Of a DNA stretch of 20,761 nucleotides, positions 14,849-20,761 are shown piece by piece (within the stretch, counting starts at the first letter, position 1; every line of letters starts with the position of its first letter). The DNA comes from COE1 sp964445375 (GTDB lineage Bacteria; Bacillota; Clostridia; Lachnospirales; Lachnospiraceae), in the NCBI GenBank assembly GCA_964445375.1, contig CAYUKO010000063.1, forward strand, positions 1 to 20,761, in the 5' to 3' direction. The position numbers and the translations under genes are program-made. The notes beneath the pieces were generated by a model. The model worked only from the letters and a program-made list of their open reading frames with translations, was not told the origin of the DNA and did no database searches.

Positions 14849-16162
14849 CTACTCGTCGAAAAACGATAACTGTTTCATTTGTTCTTCGGTCAGTGGTTGA
14901 AAATCATTCTCTTTGTTGTCAGGCTTCTCCCATCCTTTCTGCCGGCGATATGGCTCAGGGAAATGTCTTGGATTACTAAAGGCAATCCAATCACTACAGT
15001 TATTCATAATGTCGTTAATCTCTCGAATTTCCCATTGTGCCGGATTTCCGTCATTCCCCAATGCCTCAGCATACAACTGTCTTGAACACACCATATTTGC
15101 TTGGCAATGCTCCAAATAATCAAGAATAAGCTCTTTCTTGGTATCTTCCTGCATAAACTGTTTCTGATACTCCCGAAGCTCTTCCTCAATCTTCTTTGGA
15201 AGCTTCAACTGAAAATCGCCACTCTTATAGATTACCATTGCTTCTGCCCACATTTGGTCTATATATTCCCTTGATGCTTTTTCATCATCAAGGATATGAA
15301 CCTCAGCCTCATTCGACCTACACAGAATAGGCAGGAATCTTCGGTTTCCCGACCTATCCATAGGCAAAAAATCCAATGAATTTGACGAACCGGCAAACAC
15401 ACACTGCCTCTTATGGTCTTTCGGATGCCGGTCATACGGTGTCTTATAAGTATCCTTCTGCCTGCTCATAAAGGACTTGGTATCTTCCACATTCTTGGCA
15501 TTGAGAATAGCCACCATTTCAGGGAACTCCACAATCAGATGTGCTTGTATCTTTCGGTATACATTGTCATCATCCATTTTCTTTAAGTCATCCGTAAACC
15601 AATCGTCCTTCATGGCAAGGAAACGCAGAAAAGTGGATTTACCGGCTCCCTGACCACCTACCAGGCAAAGCATTACCTCAAACTTGATGCCTGGGCAGGA
15701 AATTCTTGATATGATACCCATCATAAAGAGCTTCATTACCTCATAAGTGTAGTCGCTGACCTCTGCTCCTAAGAAATGATGCAGTGCATAGCGTATTCGC
15801 TCCTTGCCATCCCATGTTAGGGAATTGATATAATCAAGAACCGGATGATATCGGTTTTCATTTGCCACAACCTTTATCACATCCTCAATTCGCTTTTCGT
15901 TGGACAATCCGTAATGCTTTTCAAAATAGACAACAAGAAACTTCAAATCCACATCCGTAAGGCTCTCACTCTCCCGATACCAGCCCAAATCCCTTGTAAT
16001 GTCAATTTTGTCCGTAAACATATTCAGCCGGAATGCACCTTTCAGATTAGGGTCATGCATCAAAATCAGCCGATAATTACCGACTGTTTTCCTGACTTCT
16101 CCCTTTTCTGTGCACTCCAGTATCGCCCTGACTTCTTCGATACTCTTCAATTCTTCGTACAA
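14849..16162 (-). CDS. VirE-type (virulence-associated E) helicase/replication protein
   Basis: The 437-aa protein has the VirE-family core: NRYHPVLDYINSLTWDGKERI, then Walker A GGQGAGKST (Lys175) and the Walker-B-like VEFPEM. FAGSSNSLDFLPMDRSGNRRFLPI is the typical late motif of this superfamily-3-like helicase group. Proteins of this type act with a primase in plasmid, phage and mobilizable-element replication. It overlaps the CHC2 gene upstream by 86 bp, implying coupled expression. The iteron-like region directly downstream is a plausible target. The length is normal for the shorter helicase-only members. Confidence 0.88.
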   Translation of the reverse strand: MYEELKSIEEVRAILECTEKGEVRKTVGNYRLILMHDPNLKGAFRLNMFTDKIDITRDLGWYRESESLTDVDLKFLVVYFEKHYGLSNEKRIEDVIKVVANENRYHPVLDYINSLTWDGKERIRYALHHFLGAEVSDYTYEVMKLFMMGIISRISCPGIKFEVMLCLVGGQGAGKSTFLRFLAMKDDWFTDDLKKMDDDNVYRKIQAHLIVEFPEMVAILNAKNVEDTKSFMSRQKDTYKTPYDRHPKDHKRQCVFAGSSNSLDFLPMDRSGNRRFLPILCRSNEAEVHILDDEKASREYIDQMWAEAMVIYKSGDFQLKLPKKIEEELREYQKQFMQEDTKKELILDYLEHCQANMVCSRQLYAEALGNDGNPAQWEIREINDIMNNCSDWIAFSNPRHFPEPYRRQKGWEKPDNKENDFQPLTEEQMKQLSFFDE

Positions 16163-16712
16163 TCGATTTCACCCCCTTTCCAATGTCAGAAACAACAAAA
16201 GCTCTGTCAGGGATATCCTTTTCAAGAAGAGTATCAATCTGATATTCCACTTTACTGATATTCTGCAGAGCTTCTACAAAGCAGGGATGCCATTCCTCAT
16301 CCATGCTCTTCGGTACATATTCTGTTTTCCATTTCTTTAGCAGATGATAATAGTCCGACAGAACCCTAAAGCACTGCCTCTGTTCCTCATCCAATATCTG
16401 CTCCGGTGTTTTCCTTGGTGCTATCTTTTTCGGTGGTGCTCGGTTGGTTGCATCATAGTTTAGTCCAAAGTCAGATGCAATCTTCATTGCAGCTTCCTTT
16501 GGTGCAAGACCGAAGTACTTTGACACAAAATCAATGGCATCTCCAGTGTCTCCACAGCCAAAGCAATAGTATCTCATATCCATCTTCATGCTGGGAGTCT
16601 TGTCCTTATGAAACGGACAGCAAGCCAGCCCGCTCCGATTGATTTTAATACCATACTGCATAGCCACTTGCCTTGCAGTAACATTGTCCTTCACTACTGT
16701 AAATACATTCAT
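16077..16712 (-). CDS. CHC2 zinc-finger primase-like protein
   Basis: The 211-aa protein has a DnaG-type zinc-binding domain: Cys32, His35 (CPFHKDKTPSM), then Cys50 and Cys53 (YCFGCG), followed by GDAIDFVSKYFGL. No TOPRIM catalytic domain is visible. The remaining part is a Lys-rich helical region. It is therefore probably a primase zinc module that pairs with the VirE helicase rather than a full primase. It starts 2 bp after the relaxase stop and overlaps the helicase gene by 86 bp. The last 30 residues (RRSQGDTGVHRKGRSQENSR) lie in the overlap and look unconstrained. Confidence 0.85.
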   Translation of the reverse strand: MNVFTVVKDNVTARQVAMQYGIKINRSGLACCPFHKDKTPSMKMDMRYYCFGCGDTGDAIDFVSKYFGLAPKEAAMKIASDFGLNYDATNRAPPKKIAPRKTPEQILDEEQRQCFRVLSDYYHLLKKWKTEYVPKSMDEEWHPCFVEALQNISKVEYQIDTLLEKDIPDRAFVVSDIGKGVKSIVRRIEEYRRSQGDTGVHRKGRSQENSR

Positions 16713-16714
16713 GA

Positions 16715-17944
16715 TTATCCCAATTCCTCTCCCCGTGATTTCTTCTGTGCCGGTGCTTCGGTTACATTTGCTCTCTGCTCCTCTACAATCCTCTTATTTG
16801 CCTCAAGAAGGGCACGAACCGACTTCCTTGCATGTTCCTTTACCTCAGCTTTCTTTTGCTCCTTTAAGTGTGGATTTTGCAATGCTCCCATAATCTTATC
16901 AGCCACCTTTTGAGCCATGCTCCTGAGCTTGTTTTCCAAATTATCAAGGCATCTTCCAACAAAGTCCCTCTTATCCTTTGGTGTTTTTCTCTCATCCGAA
17001 GTCAGCCACTTTTTATACTTGCGAAGCTCCTCGATATCTTCCTCTCTAGTCTGCTCTGCCACTGTCTCAGATACCACTTCACACGCTTTCTCGTAAGCAT
17101 CCTCAGCCACCTCTTCCACAAAGGCTTCCAAGTCAGAAATCTTCATGGCAATCGCATCCAAGGTTGCCTGATTTTCAGCTATTCGTCTTTTCTGATTTTC
17201 GATAATAAAATCCTGCTTCTCAAGATAACTGACACCACCATAGACCGGCTCGAAATCAATCTCTACTCCGTTTCTATGAGCAATATCCAAAAACATTTTT
17301 CTGCATTCCGCATCAAAGCTCATTTTTCGGTTATTGTATTTCCCCTTTTTCTTTGTTGGGTCAGGAAGTTCAAAACCAAGTTCTTCCAATGCTTTTTCCT
17401 GCTGTGGACACAATTCACCATATTGATTTTTTGCATCAAACACATGCCTCTCATGGATATGTGGTGTTGACTCATCCATGTGCAATGCCCAGTCTAAAAT
17501 GTGAACATGAGAACCATATCGTTTATTAAATTCCTCAAAATACTCAGCCACCACTTTAGCAAGTACATCCGCTGTAACCGTTTGGTCTATATTACCAAGC
17601 TGTAACACAGTTTCTTCCGGACAAGTCTTATTATTTTTCAGTACATCATCAATGGTTCTGTTCCTCTCCAGATGCCTTGCCAACTCATTCCTCTCATTCT
17701 GTGCATCCACAAAATCTCCGTAGTGCTCAAAATAATAAGCACGCTCAATCTCTGTAAAATTGAACTGCCGCTCTTCGGAACTACCGGCAAAGCTATAACC
17801 CTGATAGCAGTCCCAATAAATATTCTGCTTCGTCCTTTCTGCATCAATATGCTCACTGTTCTCCACATCAAAATCTCGGTCATTATGCTTTACATCATAG
17901 ACCCCATGCTTTCCGCTTCTTCCATTATGCCTTGAAGCTTTCAT
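16715..17944 (-). CDS. MobV/Pre-like relaxase
   Basis: The start at 17944 (409 aa) follows AAAGGAGAG; the frame extends to a GTG at 17965. The core motif HMDESTPHIH (His155, Asp157, His162, His164) matches the Mob_Pre/MobV motif III that binds metal at the nicking site. Next come a basic KKKGKYNNRKMSFDAECRKMF region, a long coiled-coil-like helix (residues about 250-310) and an Ala/Lys-rich tail. It should nick the element at oriT and pilot the strand through a conjugation machine supplied by a helper, which could be a conjugative element like the host one. The gene follows a non-coding stretch with strong secondary structure, and it leads directly into the replication genes. Confidence 0.85.
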   Translation of the reverse strand: MKASRHNGRSGKHGVYDVKHNDRDFDVENSEHIDAERTKQNIYWDCYQGYSFAGSSEERQFNFTEIERAYYFEHYGDFVDAQNERNELARHLERNRTIDDVLKNNKTCPEETVLQLGNIDQTVTADVLAKVVAEYFEEFNKRYGSHVHILDWALHMDESTPHIHERHVFDAKNQYGELCPQQEKALEELGFELPDPTKKKGKYNNRKMSFDAECRKMFLDIAHRNGVEIDFEPVYGGVSYLEKQDFIIENQKRRIAENQATLDAIAMKISDLEAFVEEVAEDAYEKACEVVSETVAEQTREEDIEELRKYKKWLTSDERKTPKDKRDFVGRCLDNLENKLRSMAQKVADKIMGALQNPHLKEQKKAEVKEHARKSVRALLEANKRIVEEQRANVTEAPAQKKSRGEELG

Positions 17945-18004
17945 TCGTTTTTCTCTCCTTTCCACTGCTTTTGTTTTTCAAAGGCGAAGCCTAAACCCTT
18001 GCGT

Positions 18005-18054
18005 TTGCGACAAGTAATACCCAGTACTTATCGTCGCAACGACAATAAACTGGG
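18005..18054. other. Candidate oriT: two mutually exclusive hairpins upstream of the relaxase
   Basis: Hairpin A pairs TTGCGAC-AAGTA (18005-18016) with TACTT (18025-18029) and GTCGCAA (18033-18039), with a 3-nt bulge. Hairpin B pairs CCCAGT...TTAT.GTCG (18020-18036) with CGAC...ACTGGG (18040-18054), imperfectly. The two overlap and cannot form together. They lie in the only sizeable non-coding gap beside the relaxase (17945-18263, otherwise without a credible gene), the normal place for a MobV oriT. The nick site is not identifiable. Confidence 0.5.
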
Positions 18055-18218
18055 CAAGGCTTCCGCCCTTGACCTGATGAAGGCTCTGCCTCTCAACTCC
18101 GACAAAGGTTGCACCTCTGTACTCTGCTCCGAAGGAGTTGAAATCTGCTATCCCCACAAGACGGATAACACAGTTCAACTTCTTCGGTTGCTCTGCATTT
18201 CCTACGGAAATTTGAGCA

Positions 18219-18251
18219 TGAAAAAAGCACTCAAGACTTCTCTCAAGTGCT
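18219..18251 (-). terminator. Terminator after the serine recombinase
   Basis: An 11-bp stem (18226-18236 with 18241-18251, two G-U pairs) with a 4-nt loop is followed by minus-strand TTTTTT. It lies 12 nt past the recombinase stop. The A-rich sequence before the stem could make it work in both directions. Confidence 0.85.
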
Positions 18252-18263
18252 TTTTACGAAATC

Positions 18264-20126
18264 CTACCTCGGCGTTCCGATTTTCGGCTCTAATGCAAGA
18301 CTTCCCAGTGTTGCATAGACTCCGTTCTCTCTGTCCTGCCTACGGATTTCTTCTTTCATAGCTTCTATCTTTGCTCGCTTTTCGCTCTTTACACGCTCCT
18401 CATATTTCCTCTGCCATCCACTTTCTTTTCTTCGTAAATACTGCTGATGCCTCTTATCCTTAATTCTGTTAATCCGGTCAATCTCTTCCTGCTCTTCCGG
18501 AGTAGGTTCTGTCATCATTGCCGGTGGAACATATCGCCCAACAAAATTAAAATAGATTTCAATCTCCTGCGTGGTTTGGATGCTCCCCTTTCTGTCTCTT
18601 TCATGCACCAGCACCTTATCAACAAATTCATTTATCATTGCCGGTGTCAGTTCCTCAAACTTCTCATATTTATCAATCAGTGCCATAAATTTACTTGCAG
18701 AATTTTTGCTCTTCTCGTATTCAGTGAGCTTCACTTCCAATTCCTTAAGCTCTGCATCAAGCTCTGCTTTTTCCTTGGAATACTGTTTATCTAAAACCTC
18801 ATATCTGCTATCCGGCAGTTTTCCAAGAATGTTGTCCTCATAAATACGACAGATTAACTTCTCAAGCTCCTCACAGCGATTTCTAGCCACCGTAATTCTC
18901 GCCCTAACCCTTTTTACCTCTGCATCCTCTTGCGTGGATTGTGCGGTTGCTATGGTTTCCAAAAATTCATTACGGTCATACTTGGCATATTCAAAGATTG
19001 CCTTGAGCATATCCCCTATCAGCTCCAACACCACCGACTCGTTAATTCTATGCTGGGTATTGCATAATGTACCAACCGGCACCTTGCTATAAGCGGAACA
19101 TGTATATTGTGGTATTCTCTTGCCATTGCTTGTCCGATGCACATACATTTTCGCTCCACAATCAGCACAACGCATGAGTCCGGTAAGAACATGATGCTCT
19201 CCCCATCCGTCCGGATATCTCCTGACATTTGCTCGTAACTTCTGCACTGTATCAAAGGTTTGCTGGTCAATAATCGGCTCCTGCGTATTCTCAAATATTA
19301 CCCAATTATCTTCCGATACATAATGGCTCTTTTTATCCTTAAAGTGCTTCTGCGTTTTGAAATTCACAGTGTGACCTAAGTATTCTCTTTTCTTCAATAT
19401 CCCAACTACTGTAGAAGACCCCCATCCATAAGGGTCTTTAAAAGTCTTATGCCTATTGTTCCCTTGCCCAAAGCGTGCCATATGCACTGCCGGTATTTCT
19501 ACTTTCTTCTCCTGCAAAAGAGTAGCTATCTGATAAGGACCCAGCCCATCAATAGTCCATTTGAATATCTGCCTCACGATTTCAGCAGCTTCTTCATCCA
19601 CAATCCAATGATTTCCGTCATTTTCATCTTTCAGATATCCGTATGGTGTAACACTAGCCACATGCTTTCCGGATTTTCCCTTGGACTTGAATGTGGATTT
19701 TATCTTTTTGCTGATATCCTTGGCATACATTTCATTCATAACATCCCTGAATACAAGGAAATCGTCATCTCCATTGTAACTGTCATGGTTATCATTAATT
19801 GCAATCAGACGGACTCCCCTTTTACGGAAGAACTCTCTGAGCTGACCTACAACAAGATAATCTCGTCCTAATCGACTCATATCCTTCAGGATAATGGTTT
19901 CCACCTCTCCATCTTCCACAAGCTCCATCATAGCCTTAAAGGACGGTCTTTCAAAGGTTGTACCGGATATACCATCATCAGTGAAGTGCCTGAACCTAGT
20001 CCACCCTTTTTCTCTGCAATAATCTTCTAGCAACTTCTTTTGATTTGATATACTGTACGACTCCCCAAGGTTCTCATCCTCTCGGCTTAATCGTTCGTAT
20101 AATACAATAATCTTTTCACTACTCAT
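18264..20126 (-). CDS. Large serine recombinase (TnpX/TndX type)
   Basis: The 620-aa protein has an N-terminal resolvase domain: YERLSRED with the catalytic Ser14, then DDGISGTTFERPSF and LKDMSRLGRDYL. A recombinase domain follows (TPYGYLKDEN...VRQIFKW), then a zinc ribbon (CADCGAKM...CSAYSK...LCNTQHRI), a long coiled coil (about residues 390-480) and a basic DUF4368-like C-terminus. It should integrate and excise the element at a 2-bp crossover site. GGAG precedes the ATG. It is the gene nearest the right end, and its leader contains the right terminal repeat. Confidence 0.95.
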   Translation of the reverse strand: MSSEKIIVLYERLSREDENLGESYSISNQKKLLEDYCREKGWTRFRHFTDDGISGTTFERPSFKAMMELVEDGEVETIILKDMSRLGRDYLVVGQLREFFRKRGVRLIAINDNHDSYNGDDDFLVFRDVMNEMYAKDISKKIKSTFKSKGKSGKHVASVTPYGYLKDENDGNHWIVDEEAAEIVRQIFKWTIDGLGPYQIATLLQEKKVEIPAVHMARFGQGNNRHKTFKDPYGWGSSTVVGILKKREYLGHTVNFKTQKHFKDKKSHYVSEDNWVIFENTQEPIIDQQTFDTVQKLRANVRRYPDGWGEHHVLTGLMRCADCGAKMYVHRTSNGKRIPQYTCSAYSKVPVGTLCNTQHRINESVVLELIGDMLKAIFEYAKYDRNEFLETIATAQSTQEDAEVKRVRARITVARNRCEELEKLICRIYEDNILGKLPDSRYEVLDKQYSKEKAELDAELKELEVKLTEYEKSKNSASKFMALIDKYEKFEELTPAMINEFVDKVLVHERDRKGSIQTTQEIEIYFNFVGRYVPPAMMTEPTPEEQEEIDRINRIKDKRHQQYLRRKESGWQRKYEERVKSEKRAKIEAMKEEIRRQDRENGVYATLGSLALEPKIGTPR

Positions 20127-20160
20127 GTTCTGCTCCTTTCCTCTGTATTTGAGCCAAAAA

Positions 20161-20219
20161 TAATAAGCTCAAAGAGAACTTTTAATCTAATGTACTAAAA
20201 ATACTCTTTCAGCTTATTA
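20161..20219. repeat. Subterminal inverted repeat in the recombinase leader
   Basis: TAATAAGCTCAAAGAG (20161-20176) is the inverse complement of 20204-20219 at 15 of 16 positions, with a 27-nt spacer. It lies between the right element end and the recombinase start and partly overlaps the terminal repeat. It could be paired recombinase binding sites or a leader hairpin. Confidence 0.75.
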
Positions 20220-20221
20220 CA
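20192..20221 (-). repeat. Right terminal inverted repeat of the mobilizable element
   Basis: Read inward on the minus strand, it shares TTTTTAGTAC (20201-20192) with the left end at the same 20-bp offset. Dispersed matches lie outside that core. Confidence 0.7.
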
Positions 20222-20658
20222 CCAGCAGCCAACTTGTACTTTTTATATTGTTTTACTGCAAAATGTTCCGGATTTCTTTCTTCCAAATCCTCAAACATCA
20301 TATCAATAACGTTCTTAAAGTTCTCATCCTCTTCCCTTGTCTCACTTTCATTAATCATATTAAGAAGCGTGATAAAGTTCTGCTCCTCTTCCACTGATTC
20401 ATACCAGATATAACCAATGTATGCAGTAAACAATAGTCTTTCCGCCTTGCTCCAGAAATCCTCTGTTGCCTGTGCGCCTTCTCCCTTCGTATTTACCATA
20501 ATGGTATTTACAAGTTTCAGGATATCCTTTTCACTTCGAATGTAAGCAAATGGATTATATCGCATAGACTTATTAAAGTTGATTGTATTTAATACCTTTA
20601 CTTTATATCCTGCGTTTACAAGCATTTTCCCGCACTCTAGAACTAGGGTGCCTTTTGG
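20222..20658 (-). pseudogene. virD4: VirD4/TraG coupling protein, middle fragment broken at both ends
   Basis: The frame reads PKGTLVLECGKMLVNAGYK, then NTINFNKSMRYNPFAYIRSEKDI, NTKGEGAQATEDFWSKAERLLF and KQYKKYKLAAG, typical of VirD4 of Tn1549-type elements. The lower end stops at the mobilizable element (CC at 20222-20223) and continues as GVIS and a stop. The upper end also departs from virD4: family members have TDPKG here, but the codons before PKG read HKYGLDKTL after a TGA at 20686-20688. The N-terminus and Walker A are therefore missing from the window. The Met at 20625 is internal and not a real start. Confidence 0.85.
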
Positions 20659-20761
20659 GAGCGTTTTGTCAAGACCGTATTTGTGTCACTTGCAAAATAA
20701 CACATCACGCACTTTCCTTGTGAATATCCTCTTTTACCGCCCTGAGTGCCTTTTCCTGCAT
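20659..20761. other. Foreign sequence abutting virD4, possibly an insertion-sequence end
   Basis: Beyond the virD4 homology the plus strand contains AAGACCGTATTTGTGTCA (20671-20688). From memory this resembles IS256-family terminal sequence, which contains a similar CCGTAT and TTGTGT arrangement. A minus-strand frame enters from the window edge and ends at TGA 20705-20707 with residues MQEKALRAVKEDIHKESA, possibly the C-terminus of a transposase or other gene. The family is not assignable from so little sequence. Confidence 0.3.

Larger units (their letters stand above)
11950..20223. mobile_element. Serine-recombinase integrative mobilizable element inserted in virD4
   Basis: Element bases 11952-20221 (8270 bp) are flanked by CC at 11950-11951 and 20222-20223. 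Joining the outer flanks through one CC gives GCT GCT GGC AAG on the minus strand, an uninterrupted virD4 frame. Both ends carry TTTTTAGTAC 20 bp from the terminus, in inverted orientation. It encodes its own large serine recombinase, MobV-like relaxase, CHC2 protein, VirE-type helicase, TnpW and a TetR-led cargo operon, but no mating-pore genes. It should therefore be mobilizable, not self-transmissible. The two-base CC/GG core is consistent with the 2-bp crossover of serine recombinases. Confidence 0.88.

Noticed and set aside
16868..17470. 200-aa plus-strand open frame
   Set aside because: It is the antisense shadow of the relaxase gene; the relaxase has catalytic motifs and an SD, and the plus frame has neither.
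18094..18140. CAACTCC / GGAGTTG inverted repeat in the relaxase leader
   Set aside because: The arms are 7 bp with a 33-nt loop, weak beside the hairpins at 18005-18054 and easily expected by chance.
17978..18178. 66-aa minus-strand open frame between recombinase and relaxase
   Set aside because: It covers the hairpin region, has no SD and no protein-like motif; the stretch is better explained as oriT and leader DNA.
11962..20221. Hybrid promoter formed at the circle junction (TTGACA from the left end, TAATAA from the right end)
   Set aside because: The spacing would be only 14 nt and no better -10 fits at 16-18 nt, so the idea, known for Tn4451, is not supported by the bases here.

Overview
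The window looks like low-GC Clostridia DNA, probably from a Lachnospiraceae-type gut bacterium. This rests on the AT-rich composition, strong Shine-Dalgarno sites (GGAGG type) and gene families typical of Clostridia. It is accessory DNA throughout, and every gene I can support lies on the minus strand. Transcription therefore runs from high to low coordinates.

Three layers are nested. (1) About 3.6-11.9 kb plus 20.2-20.66 kb is part of a conjugative element of the Tn1549/CTn type. In transcription order it holds the coupling protein VirD4, a small Maff2-type membrane protein, a VirB6/TrbL-like membrane protein, PrgI, the VirB4 ATPase, a bifunctional M23 + NlpC/P60 cell-wall hydrolase, DUF4315, DUF4366 and a stand-alone topoisomerase-type zinc ribbon. 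The run ends in a clear intrinsic terminator at 3500-3536. (2) virD4 is split by an 8.27-kb integrative mobilizable element (11952-20221). It carries a large serine recombinase, a candidate oriT, a MobV-like relaxase, a CHC2 primase-like protein, a VirE-type helicase, an iteron-like candidate origin, TnpW, a decayed small gene, and a cargo operon of a TetR regulator plus three small membrane proteins. The element ends can be placed to the base: both sit beside a CC dinucleotide, and both carry TTTTTAGTAC at the same offset. Removing the element with one CC restores the virD4 frame (Ala-Ala-Gly-Lys). (3) Beyond the conjugation operon terminator lies a separately promoted two-gene unit (22-3238): a ComEC-like metallo-beta-lactamase-fold protein and a trypsin-like protease fused to a P-loop NTPase domain. 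This pairing resembles parts of type I AVAST (Avs1) anti-phage systems and is the best candidate for an undescribed system here. Anything downstream of it is cut by the window edge.

The mobilizable element probably parasitises the conjugative element: while integrated it inactivates the host coupling protein, and excision should repair it. virD4 also has a second break near 20658, where non-virD4 sequence begins that may be an insertion-sequence end. The host conjugation module may therefore be dead regardless. Two nearly identical perfect palindromes sit directly after the stop codons of virB4 and virD4, the two conjugation ATPases, and are otherwise unexplained.
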